Positions 18,631-26,894 of a stretch of DNA of 64,000 nucleotides are shown in pieces. The DNA comes from an uncultured Roseobacter sp. (GTDB lineage Bacteria; Pseudomonadota; Alphaproteobacteria; Rhodobacterales; Rhodobacteraceae). The notes under the pieces are model-generated. The model was not told where the DNA came from. It made no database searches and saw only the letters and a program-made list of their open reading frames with translations. Location of the stretch: assembly GCF_947492555.1 (NCBI RefSeq), contig NZ_CANLNE010000002.1:62001-126000 (forward strand), written 5' to 3'. Numbering within the stretch: position 1 is the first letter of the stretch; each line of letters opens with the position of its first letter. The translations under genes and the position numbers were made by a program.

Positions 18631-19581
18631 ATGAACCCGAACCTCAAAGCCGCCCTGATGGCGCTGACCGCCTTTGGCCTGTTCGCCAGCCACGACGTGA
18701 TCATCAAGGTCCTCGGCGGTGGATACTCTCCCGTGCAGATCGTATTTTTCAGCGTTCTGTTCAGCTTTCCGCTGGCGATGCTCTACCTCTTGCGCGATGC
18801 CACGCCCGGCACCCTGATCCCGGTGCACCCCTGGTGGATGGCCGCCCGCACGGTCGCCGCGGTGATCACCGGATTTTGTGCCTTTTACGCCTTTTCCGTC
18901 CTACCGCTGGCGCAGGTCTATGCCATTCTGTTTGCCTCGCCGCTGCTTATCACGGTTCTTGCCATTCCAATCCTAGGCGAGCAGGTAAAACTGCGCCGCT
19001 GGATCGCCGTTGCGGTCGGGTTGACGGGCGTTCTGGTGGTTTTGCGTCCCGGACAGGCAGAGCTGGAACTCGGCCATCTCGCGGCCCTCGTATCGGCTGT
19101 TTGCGGGTCTTTTGCATCAATCATCGTGCGCAAAATCGGCCGGGAGGAACGCACGGTTGTCATCATGCTCTACCCGATGATGGCGAATTTCATCGTGATG
19201 GCTGCCCTGCTCCCCCTGGTTTATCAGCCTATGCCGCTGGCCGATCTTGGCAAACTTGGAATCATCGCGGTTCTGGCTTGGACCGCGGGACGTTTTCTGA
19301 TTGCCGCCTACAACAACGGCGAGGCTGTCATTGTCGCACCGATGCAATATTCGCAGATCCTGTGGGCCACAATGTATGGCCTGCTCTTCTTTGACGAACA
19401 GCCCGATAGAAACACGATCATCGGCTCTGCCATCATCATCGCCAGCGGGCTGTTCATTGTCTTACGAGAGAGCAGGTCCGAGGACTCTGAACAGCCTGTG
19501 CTGCGGACCCGATCACGCCCGGAGACCGGCACGACACCGCGCGTGTCACCGTTCTTGCGGAAAGACAAACGCCGGAAATAG
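18631..19581 (+). CDS. DMT-superfamily (EamA) transporter
   Basis: 316 residues with about ten transmembrane helices arranged as two EamA repeats (about 8-140 and 150-285). GITQS-like family features are replaced by ALMALTAFGLFASHDVIIK at the N-terminus and APMQYSQILWATMYGLLFFDE in the second repeat, typical of inner-membrane metabolite or drug exporters. The C-terminal 30 residues are polar and basic. The substrate cannot be inferred. Confidence 0.85.
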   Translation: MNPNLKAALMALTAFGLFASHDVIIKVLGGGYSPVQIVFFSVLFSFPLAMLYLLRDATPGTLIPVHPWWMAARTVAAVITGFCAFYAFSVLPLAQVYAILFASPLLITVLAIPILGEQVKLRRWIAVAVGLTGVLVVLRPGQAELELGHLAALVSAVCGSFASIIVRKIGREERTVVIMLYPMMANFIVMAALLPLVYQPMPLADLGKLGIIAVLAWTAGRFLIAAYNNGEAVIVAPMQYSQILWATMYGLLFFDEQPDRNTIIGSAIIIASGLFIVLRESRSEDSEQPVLRTRSRPETGTTPRVSPFLRKDKRRK

Positions 19582-19636
19582 GCAACATCATACGCTTGCC
19601 ATGGCGTGGTGATGGCGCTATTTCGGCGCCATCGGT

Positions 19637-19713
19637 CGGGCTGTAGCGCAGCCTGGTAGCGCACCTGCTTCGGGAGCAGGGGGTCGGAGGTTCGAATCCT
19701 CTCAGCCCGACCA
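19637..19713 (+). tRNA. tRNA-Pro (anticodon CGG)
   Basis: 77-nt cloverleaf. Acceptor arms CGGGCTG/CAGCCCG pair, followed by A and an encoded CCA. The D arm is GCGCAGCCTGGTAGCGC, the anticodon stem CCTGC/GCAGG encloses loop TTCGGGA (anticodon CGG), and the T arm is TCGGAGGTTCGAATCCT. An atypical, AT-richer region begins immediately downstream, so this tRNA is a possible integration site. Confidence 0.96.
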
Positions 19714-19998
19714 AAGATGCGGTCATTGTTGTAGAGTTGCAGGGACTTTGTCCCAGGGACCATCACCTTGTCCTCTACCTAAAAAAAGTAGAGCAATAGC
19801 ACCTGTCTGATTGCAAGTAGGTGAAGATATTGCTGTACGTGGCAAAAGAGCAGTAAGAAATGGCTACTCCTTGAACCCTCTCTAATCTGCAAAAACAAAA
19901 ATGCGACTTCAACTATTTCAGCGGGATAAGAAGTGCGTGTTCATGGATGTCCAGAATACTGTGTTGCTTCATCAATCCTTAAGGGGCGAAGTGTTTTG
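19714..19998. other. AT-rich non-coding stretch after the tRNA
   Basis: No credible gene. Small hairpins are present: GGGAC-TTT-GTCCC near 19740-19752, and CTCTAC / GTAGAG flanking an A-rich loop near 19772-19793. No duplicated tRNA 3' end (attachment site) was found here. Confidence 0.4.
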
Positions 19999-20574
19999 AT
20001 GAGTGTTAAGAGATTATTGGTGATACTTCTATTCTGGGGCTGCGGTGGCTTGGCATTGACCCTCACCGACCAGGCACGCGCGGAGCATTCTTATGAATCT
20101 GCGAAATGGCATGACATCAACCCGCCTATAGTGCATTATCGTTCGGCGGTGGAAGATCTCTCTGCTGAAGATGTCTCTACTTCCGCTTTTGGAAAGCACA
20201 CAAGTGAACTATTGGGAGCCTTTGGGCTGCTGGGCCTTGCATCGCAACAGAGTTGCTCTGAGAAACTAAACGAACTGGATTGGGCTTTGCGAGGTAGTTC
20301 CTATCCAGAGCTTAATTCGGACCGTTCGGGACACCAGCTCACTAATTTGGCCGGCAGTGAGAATGACTTAATCTCTTGGTTTGAGACGGGTGGATGGCAC
20401 TTTCTTAGGGTTGTGGATATCTCTGGTGAAAGCTTTCGAGGGGACCGCGGACTGGTTTTTTGCCTTACTAGATCTTGGCCCATGCGGTGGTTAACAGGCG
20501 GGTGTAGGGCTCAGTCGGGTGTAACCTTGCTCAGAGGAAAAATAGTTTCGATCACTGCAGGTCCAATGAAATAG
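19999..20574 (+). CDS. Small secreted protein, family of three (member 1)
   Basis: 191 residues with an N-terminal signal peptide (LLVILLFWGCGGLAL, ending near ARA). The C-terminal half contains DLISWFETGGWHF, then a Cys pair spaced C-x13-C (VFCLTR...GGCRAQ) and an ending G-K-I-V-S-I...K. The same arrangement recurs in the next two secreted genes, suggesting diverged paralogues. Codon use is more AT-rich than in flanking genes. No function known. Confidence 0.6.
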   Translation: MSVKRLLVILLFWGCGGLALTLTDQARAEHSYESAKWHDINPPIVHYRSAVEDLSAEDVSTSAFGKHTSELLGAFGLLGLASQQSCSEKLNELDWALRGSSYPELNSDRSGHQLTNLAGSENDLISWFETGGWHFLRVVDISGESFRGDRGLVFCLTRSWPMRWLTGGCRAQSGVTLLRGKIVSITAGPMK

Positions 20575-21379
20575 AAGAACGGCCCTGATCAACCGGCTAG
20601 TTCACGGCCCAATTGCTCGCGACGAATATAGTGGATCGCTTCAGTTGTGCTCACCTTACGGATTGCAGGCGAATACTGAACCCCGATTCCAAGAAGCACA
20701 TCGGTCGATTGCATGTTCTATGCTATACCTCTGAACTTGGACGATCCTTTACCTCTAATGTCCTTCGTTTCCTATGAGGTACCTCGGAGCAATTCAGACA
20801 GCCATTTCACTAGAGTTGAGGAATTGGAGCAAGCGACCATTTCAATAGAAAAATTTGCATACCCTCATTAAACGCGGATATCGCCACATCAAGGGTGATA
20901 CAAATTCAAGCGCTCACCATCACCTTACTCAGCAAATCCACTATCGCCAGAGCGAGCATTACCTCGGAACAGACGTCTGCTTAGAAGGCGCAGAAGCGTT
21001 CAGTTCCTCATTCGTGGCAAATCGTAATTTCTTCGGCTTGTTAAACATAAAGTCAAAATTCAAGTCCGTAGCGTTCCTTTTCATTGCCAACCTCGAGAGC
21101 TACCGATGTACTCGCATTACTATAAGCACGCTGTCGAGACCTAGATTTATGCAGCGTTTCATGAAAACAGAAGTCAAAGCATCAAGAGATTGGCGATGTG
21201 GCCCTGGAAAAGTCCATTATGCCATTTCAAGCTTCGGAGCTGCATGTTCGACGACGATCTATCTGTATGAATTCAAGCAAGTGACCGATCCCCTCAGAAC
21301 TCTTGAAGAATCTCCTATGCAATCGCCGTAAACGCAGCCCTAGCGGGAACAAGTGCCTAGACAAACTGGGAAGGTTGTA
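20575..21379. other. Largely non-coding or decayed region inside the AT-rich island
   Basis: About 800 bp with no convincing intact gene. A 158-codon frame starting at a TTG (20855-21331) has His/Ser/Arg-rich, low-similarity composition, with no ribosome site, and is probably spurious. A 41-codon minus-strand frame is listed separately. The stretch may be the remains of older genes. Confidence 0.4.
20589..20714 (-). pseudogene. 41-codon ORF or gene remnant
   Basis: ATG-to-TGA frame translating as MQSTDVLLGIGVQYSPAIRK and then VSTTEAIHYIRREQLGRELA-G. The composition looks protein-like rather than random, but an in-frame stop lies just upstream of the ATG and no family is recognised. It could be the C-terminal remnant of a lost gene. 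Confidence 0.25.
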
Positions 21380-21844
21380 ATGCCGCATATCCGTCGAACG
21401 ACAATTCGAGAAACTATAGCAGTTTGCCTCTTAGGTTTTGCAGTTGGCATCCTGGCCTCTAACGCCAGCTCAGACGAGAAAAGGACATGCGTTGAGGTTT
21501 TGGAGGGGCCTCTTCGTAATGCACTGACCAACAACGGCGGGACAAATTGGCGTAGTGTCATCGACACCGGCATTCTGATTGGCGTTGCGTGTGACGCAGA
21601 AGATTTGGATTCCTATTTCAAAGCAGGTGGTTGGACTGTTGGAAAGCACCGTGGAAGTCCACCAGGTGCATCAACCGGACCCTTCGGCCCTCCGAACCGT
21701 CGGTTCCATTATGACTTTAGCTATGGCTATGTGCACTGCACATGGTCGTTTCGGTCCATCATCTTTGGGAAGCGATGCAATAACATCTCCATCCACACGT
21801 TTGAAGGCATTGTCACTCATGTCGGCGGTGGTGGTAATAAGTAG
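21380..21844 (+). CDS. Small secreted protein, family of three (member 2)
   Basis: 154 residues from ATG 21380, supported by GGAAGG 6 nt upstream. The signal peptide lies at about residues 10-32 (AVCLLGFAVGILAS). The mature part has Cys residues near the N-terminus and in GVACDAEDLDSYFKAGGW, then C-x12-C (VHCTWS...GKRCNN) and ends IVTHVGGGGNK. It matches the layout of the genes at 19999 and 21916. Disulfide bonds are plausible. Function unknown. Confidence 0.6.
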   Translation: MPHIRRTTIRETIAVCLLGFAVGILASNASSDEKRTCVEVLEGPLRNALTNNGGTNWRSVIDTGILIGVACDAEDLDSYFKAGGWTVGKHRGSPPGASTGPFGPPNRRFHYDFSYGYVHCTWSFRSIIFGKRCNNISIHTFEGIVTHVGGGGNK

Positions 21845-21915
21845 AGCCACACAAGAGGCTCCGAAGATGACAGTATGCACCGACATACCAGCTCAACACT
21901 GGAGGGTGTAAGAAA

Positions 21916-22377
21916 GTGAAACGAGTCGCGAAACTGATTTTTTTTCTGCTCTTACTGGTAACTGCTTCAACATGGGGGCGTGGCAGCTCTGCTGAGAAAG
22001 TCGACGTACCTGAGGTCTACCGCCAATGCCACGCAATACTCTGGTCATCACCGATGACTATGTACTCGGAGCAAATTGCGCAAGGCGGTCCGAAGAACCT
22101 TCGCCGGATATTGCTGGAAGAAGCGCTAGCAGGGATACGCTGTTCAGACAAACAGCTCATCGCATTTATGGATAGTCACAGAATGCCATTTATCGAGAGC
22201 CGTGAAGCACCAGAGTTTAGGGATACCCCACGAGGCGGCTATGACCGGCTGCTGAATTTCTGCATCAAAAGCCCGACACTTCTTGATCGCCTCGTGCGCG
22301 GACGATGTGGTGGTGTCGTCCGGATAATGATGATCGGCGATCGCGTTTCCTACGTCATAGCTCATGGATCGAAATAG
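21916..22377 (+). CDS. Small secreted protein, family of three (member 3)
   Basis: 153 residues from a GTG start with GGAGGG 9 nt upstream. Signal peptide KLIFFLLLLVTASTWG. The mature protein has YRQCHAIL, GIRCSDKQLIAFMDSHRM, the C-x14-C pair (NFCIKS...GRCGG) and an ending RVSYVIAHGSK, parallel to the two preceding genes. It lies 18 bp before the frameshifted RTX-like gene. Function unknown. Confidence 0.6.
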   Translation: MKRVAKLIFFLLLLVTASTWGRGSSAEKVDVPEVYRQCHAILWSSPMTMYSEQIAQGGPKNLRRILLEEALAGIRCSDKQLIAFMDSHRMPFIESREAPEFRDTPRGGYDRLLNFCIKSPTLLDRLVRGRCGGVVRIMMIGDRVSYVIAHGSK

Positions 22378-22395
22378 CAAAGTTTGGGAGAGACA

Positions 22396-23305
22396 ATGCC
22401 GATTTACCTTGAGAATAGAGATGTTGGCGGGACATTTGGTGCCGCAAAACACATGTATTTGATCTGGGCTCCAGAAGGCTCTGAAAACACCTATTCTGAA
22501 TATCGTACAATTGGTGCATTTCCTGCCACTCCTAACATCTTTGGGCCTTGGGGAGTGCTTGAGGCGACATATCTGGGTGAGTTTTTGTTTGAGGCAACTG
22601 AGTCTGACAAGTCAGATCAGTATCCGGTTAGGAGCTCTGCGGTTGCAGAATTTTGAAGTCTTCGAACTGACCGATGCGGGAGGCGAAGCAGATTTCCGCC
22701 TTTACGAAGAAAATGACGACGAAATCACGGGCGGATTTCGGATTACTGCCTATACGGCAAATGGGCATGACACGCTTACGGGCTCGGCTGCGCACGATGA
22801 ACTGCACGGCGGTGAAGGCGCGGACTACATTTACGACAATGGTGCTGAAGCGAGTTATCGCGAGGGCGAAAGCTTCGACGCCTATGTCAACAGGTTACTT
22901 GCCTACGATACCGACGGAAATGATACCATTGAGGGCGATGCGGGGTCAGATGTCATCGTACACTCAGGAGGCACCGATGTTGTTGAAGGTGGCGCCGGAG
23001 ACGACATCTATCTGACCAGTGACGAAGTACATGGTAATCTGAATCCACAAGATGACCTCACCATCATCTTGCGGGAGGATGCTGGGGACAGCACCACCTG
23101 GTTCGGCAACGATCTGATTTTGGGAGACGGTCGCGGTGTCGATCTAGTGCGCTTCCAAGGGATGGATTCGAGCGATGTTACCGTCTCCTACCAGTATGAG
23201 GAGTTTTTCCTCGGTAGTGAGATTGTCGAATTCAATACGCAATTTTGGTGGAATTGGGACATCGAACCTCAGGCGGTCGACTACTACCAGACTGTTGGCG
23301 CCTAG
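22396..23305 (+). pseudogene. RTX-like calcium-binding protein gene, split by a frameshift
   Basis: Frame A from ATG 22396 (after GGGAGAG) runs to a TGA at 22656. Frame B is open from 22511 to 23305. Removing one T from the TTTT at about 22652-22655 joins them as ...VAEF-EVFELTDAGG..., giving about 302 residues. The C-terminal half has Asp/Gly repeats resembling hemolysin-type nonapeptides: LHGGEGADYIYDNG, DGNDTIEGDAGSDVIV, VEGGAGDDIYLT. There is no signal peptide, consistent with type I export. The break may be real inactivation, phase variation or a sequence error. Confidence 0.6.
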
Positions 23306-23424
23306 GAGATCCGGGTCGCCGTACAAAGTGCATCTTGCAGTCGCTAGAAGCCGGCCTTGATCGACGGTGCGGCGATTTTGGGTTCGATGTCCGCATCGCA
23401 GACATTCATCGGTATTGGAACAGT

Positions 23425-24258
23425 TCAAGCTGGATCAATGCCAAGTATTTTGCGCGCTTGCATGGCTGTGGCCACTGGCCGCTCATATTGATCGCACATA
23501 CCAACGGTTCTGCGGACAAGCGCAGCGTTCGAGGGAGCAAGCTTTGACCTATCAAGTCTCACGTTATCTTCGAGCCCGGTCCGCGCATGGCCACCGGATG
23601 AAATAGCCCAGTCATTTAAAACCCTTTGGGCGGCACCTATCCCGGCCGCACACCAAGGAACATCGTTTCCAAATAGTCTCTTCACCGTTTCCACATAGAA
23701 ACCAAACACGTGGCGGTCTGCCGGCATTGCGTTTTTCACCCCCATGACAAATTGAACGTAAGGCACATCCGCAATTTGGCCAGCCTGATACATCGCTGCA
23801 GCTTTGAGGATATGTGACAAATCAAAGGCTTCGATCTCAGGCTTCACACCGTGTGATTTCATCTCGGCGGCCAGCCAATCAACCAGTTCAGGCGGGTTTT
23901 CATAAACACGGGTAGGGAAATTATTCGACCCTACGGACAGTGAGGCCATGTCTGGTTTTAGAGGCAGCATCCCGCCGCGGGTCCTGCCCGCTCCGGAACG
24001 CCCGCCGGTTGAGAACTGAATAATCATGCCCGGGCAGTGTTTTTCCAGCCCCTTCTGCAGGGCCGCAAACCTGTCGGGATCGCTGGATGGTGTCTGATCG
24101 TCATTGCGCACATGCGCATGCACAACCGTGGCACCTGCCTCAAAAGCTTCATGCGTGCTTTCGATTTGTTCCGTAACGGTGATAGGCACCGCGGGATTGT
24201 TTTCTTTTGTGGGCAATGATCCGGTTATGGCCACACAGATGATACAGGGCTTGGTCAT
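23425..24258 (-). CDS. BKACE-family beta-keto acid cleavage enzyme (DUF849)
   Basis: 277 residues, the size of the BKACE/Kce family. The metal-binding His pair is at residues 47 and 49 (VVHAHVRN), with FSTGGRSG in the middle and SGGHARTGLEDN near residue 230 carrying the third (Glu) ligand. Family members condense a beta-keto acid with acetyl-CoA to give acetoacetate and a CoA ester. As the last gene of a hydroxyquinol operon its natural substrate could be 3-oxoadipate, yielding acetoacetate and succinyl-CoA; that is inference. Its ATG overlaps the dioxygenase stop (ATGA). Confidence 0.88.
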   Translation of the reverse strand: MTKPCIICVAITGSLPTKENNPAVPITVTEQIESTHEAFEAGATVVHAHVRNDDQTPSSDPDRFAALQKGLEKHCPGMIIQFSTGGRSGAGRTRGGMLPLKPDMASLSVGSNNFPTRVYENPPELVDWLAAEMKSHGVKPEIEAFDLSHILKAAAMYQAGQIADVPYVQFVMGVKNAMPADRHVFGFYVETVKRLFGNDVPWCAAGIGAAQRVLNDWAISSGGHARTGLEDNVRLDRSKLAPSNAALVRRTVGMCDQYERPVATAMQARKILGIDPA

Positions 24259-25130
24259 TTCGAAGGCGCCAATACGAAATCATGCACCACTTCGTAGTAC
24301 GGAGCATCGAAGCCAGCCTCTTTGAGACGATCCGGGTCTTCTATCAGTTCGAACTTGGCCAGCAGGCTCTCTTTTACGCCAAAGACGGCATCGGAGTGGA
24401 TGTAGGGATCGTCTGGATCGAAGATATGGGTGATCAGTGTCTCGAACCCATCTGCCTCCAGGATGTAGTGCAGATGCGCCGGCCGGAAGGGATGCCGCCC
24501 AAGCTTGGCCAGCATCTGCCCGACCGGGCCATCATCGGGAATTGGATAGAATTTTGGCTTCACGCCTTTGAAATGATAAGTTCCATCAGCCTCTGTGCGA
24601 AAGACACCGCGCAGGTTGAATTCCGGCTGCAGACCTTTTTGCTGAACATCATAGAAGCCCTCATCATTGGCTTGCCAGACGTCGATCTTTGCCGCGTCGA
24701 TCGGATTGCCTTCGGTATCAAGAATACGTCCTTTGACCAGCATCGGCTCCCCCTTCTGGTCGAGACAAATGTCAGATCCCATGGGAAGCTCCGGCGCATC
24801 TTCCACGTGGAACGGACCCAGAACCGTCGATTCCGATGCGCCCGATGGTTTGCGGTTATTGATCGCATCAACCAGCATAGACACGCCCATGACGTCCGAC
24901 AGAAGAATGAACTCCTGCCGCCAGTCATTGCACATATGGCCGACTTTGGTCAGAAACTGGATCGCTTCAAACCATTCGTCTTGCGTCGGCTCGATCTCCT
25001 TTACGGCTGCGTGCAGGTGGCGGGTTATGGCGCTCATCACCTCTGCCAGTCGCGCGTCCTTGGCACCTGCATTGCGGCTGGCAACGATTTCTGCAGAGTT
25101 GGCTTCGGTAAAATATCCTGTTTCGGTCAT
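24255..25130 (-). CDS. Intradiol ring-cleavage dioxygenase, probably hydroxyquinol 1,2-dioxygenase
   Basis: 291 residues from ATG 25130 (GAGGAT upstream). The non-haem Fe(III) ligands are visible: Tyr160 (GFYDVQQ), Tyr195 (KFYPIPDDGP), His219 and His221 (RPAHLHYIL). The N-terminal helical dimerisation domain is present. Presence beside maleylacetate reductase favours hydroxyquinol (1,2,4-trihydroxybenzene) as substrate, giving maleylacetate; catechol is the alternative. A 7-nt gap separates it from the upstream hydroxylase gene. Confidence 0.88.
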   Translation of the reverse strand: MTETGYFTEANSAEIVASRNAGAKDARLAEVMSAITRHLHAAVKEIEPTQDEWFEAIQFLTKVGHMCNDWRQEFILLSDVMGVSMLVDAINNRKPSGASESTVLGPFHVEDAPELPMGSDICLDQKGEPMLVKGRILDTEGNPIDAAKIDVWQANDEGFYDVQQKGLQPEFNLRGVFRTEADGTYHFKGVKPKFYPIPDDGPVGQMLAKLGRHPFRPAHLHYILEADGFETLITHIFDPDDPYIHSDAVFGVKESLLAKFELIEDPDRLKEAGFDAPYYEVVHDFVLAPSK

Positions 25131-25137
25131 AACATCC

Positions 25138-26892
25138 TCACTTCGCCAGAATTTGTGTGAACACGCGGCGCAGTTCACTTTTGGGGTCATCCGCCAGACC
25201 GTCGTGCCGCCAGCAAACGTGCTGGTCCGGACGGGTCACGATGCATCCCGCGTCGCTGACCTCTCGCGCGCGTGCCCAATCGCCCACATGGTCGACGTAG
25301 ATCTGCCGGGGGCCGACGACATGTGCCTCGACATCAATTCCCATTTCTTTTCCGATCTCGGTCAGCGCATCGACCCATCGCTTGCCGCCAAGCCCGGTGA
25401 AGAGCGTGAAGACACCATGGCCGGCCAAATCAAGGGTGGAGTGCTTGTTGCCCTCTCTGTCAAATAGCCATGCATGTGGAATCCGCGCGCCGGGCCATGT
25501 GGTTGGTTGATAGTGAAGATCCGCATCAAGAGCGAAATCGGGTTCCATCTGACCGTCCGTCACAACTGCGCCTGATTTGTAGCGCTGGTTCATTTCGACC
25601 CCATGGGCGTCGAACTCATACTTTTTGAAAGCAATTGCCTCACGAATTGCGGCGCGCTGTGTCTCGGCCTCGGGCGTGCTGTCACAGCGCGCTTCGAGGT
25701 TTTTCTGCATTGTCTCGGGATCATTGCTCTCGGTCAGCCCCAGTGCCTCAAAGATTGGTCCAAACTCGCCAATCGACTGATTGGCGCGGGTCACGATCTG
25801 TTTGGCGACAGGAGCGCGTTCAACCGAATAGGTCTCGAGCAGCGCATCCCCTGCCTGCCCTTTGAGAACAGCCGCGATTTTCCACGCCAGATTAAAGGCA
25901 TCCTGAATGGACGTGTTGGAGCCCAGACCATTGGAGGGGGGATGCCGGTGGATCGCATCACCCATGCAGAACACGCGATCTTTTTGCAGATGCGTGGCAT
26001 AGTAGTTGTTGACCGTCCATGTGGACCAGCTGGTGATGTCCACTTCCAGATCAGGATCGCCCACCAGATCGCGTACGACCTTTGTGGCAAAGGCATCGTC
26101 GACGTCAGGAGGTGGTTGGTTAATGTCATAGCCCCAGACGATCAGCCATTCGTTCCACGGGCGCACCATGCGGACCAGGCCCATGCCGATCCCCCCCACA
26201 TCCGCGCCGGGTTGAACGACCCAGTAAAGCACCGAAGGACGATGAGCTACGTATTTGCTCAGGTCGGCCTTGAAGAGAATGTTCATCGATCCGCCCACGC
26301 CCATCTGGCCTTCGAATGGAAGATCAATGTGATCCGCGACCAGCGAATTACCCCCGTCCGCCCCGACGAGATACTTGGACCGGATGGTCACTTCCTTGCC
26401 GGTCAACCGATCCAGACATGTGGTTGTAACACCGTCTGCGTCTTGTACATGGCTGAGGTATTCGGTGCTCATCCGCGCCTGCGTGCCGCGCTGGCAGGCC
26501 GTCTTGAACAGCAACGGTTCCATAAAGGTCTGCGGCAGGTCGTTCATGAATGTGGGGCTGCTCAGCAGATGTTCGGCCTTGGAGAGCGGATGCGTGCCCC
26601 AGCTTTTCATGCGTCCGATCTCTTCGCCCACGAGGCTTTCACAAAAGACATTTTCGCCCATGAGCTCCTGCTCTGCCGCAAACATATAGGCTTCATCCTC
26701 GACGTCGTGGCCCAGATCACGCAGCACCTCCATCGTGCGCTGGTTGGTAATATGCGCGCGTGGCGTATTGGCCAGCCAGCGATAGCGGTTGATGATCATG
26801 TTCTCGACGCCGTAGGTGGACAAGAGCGCCGCGGTGGAGGACCCGGCAGGACCCGTTCCGATGATAAGCACGTCTGTTGTGATGTCTGCCAT
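25138..26892 (-). CDS. FAD-dependent phenol-type hydroxylase (TfdB/PheA-like)
   Basis: 584 residues. Flavoprotein monooxygenase motifs: GTGPAGSSTAALL (FAD, residues 12-24), YLVGADGGNSLVAD (DG motif, around 173-186) and VFCMGDAIHRHPPSNGLG (GD motif). The C-terminal thioredoxin-like domain (about 420-584) is typical of phenol 2-monooxygenase-type enzymes. It would ortho- or para-hydroxylate a phenolic compound using NAD(P)H and O2. In this operon the likely product is hydroxyquinol, from resorcinol or a related diphenol. Substrate not provable from sequence. Confidence 0.88.
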   Translation of the reverse strand: MADITTDVLIIGTGPAGSSTAALLSTYGVENMIINRYRWLANTPRAHITNQRTMEVLRDLGHDVEDEAYMFAAEQELMGENVFCESLVGEEIGRMKSWGTHPLSKAEHLLSSPTFMNDLPQTFMEPLLFKTACQRGTQARMSTEYLSHVQDADGVTTTCLDRLTGKEVTIRSKYLVGADGGNSLVADHIDLPFEGQMGVGGSMNILFKADLSKYVAHRPSVLYWVVQPGADVGGIGMGLVRMVRPWNEWLIVWGYDINQPPPDVDDAFATKVVRDLVGDPDLEVDITSWSTWTVNNYYATHLQKDRVFCMGDAIHRHPPSNGLGSNTSIQDAFNLAWKIAAVLKGQAGDALLETYSVERAPVAKQIVTRANQSIGEFGPIFEALGLTESNDPETMQKNLEARCDSTPEAETQRAAIREAIAFKKYEFDAHGVEMNQRYKSGAVVTDGQMEPDFALDADLHYQPTTWPGARIPHAWLFDREGNKHSTLDLAGHGVFTLFTGLGGKRWVDALTEIGKEMGIDVEAHVVGPRQIYVDHVGDWARAREVSDAGCIVTRPDQHVCWRHDGLADDPKSELRRVFTQILAK

Positions 26893-26894
26893 GA

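Noticed and set aside
19714-19998. Attachment-site duplicate of the tRNA-Pro 3' end
   Set aside because: No second copy of the T-arm/acceptor sequence was seen between the tRNA and 23.4 kb, so an integrated element cannot be delimited.
20855-21331. 158-codon plus-strand frame in the AT-rich region
   Set aside because: TTG start without ribosome site, no signal peptide and no resemblance to the neighbouring secreted family; kept only as part of the decayed region.
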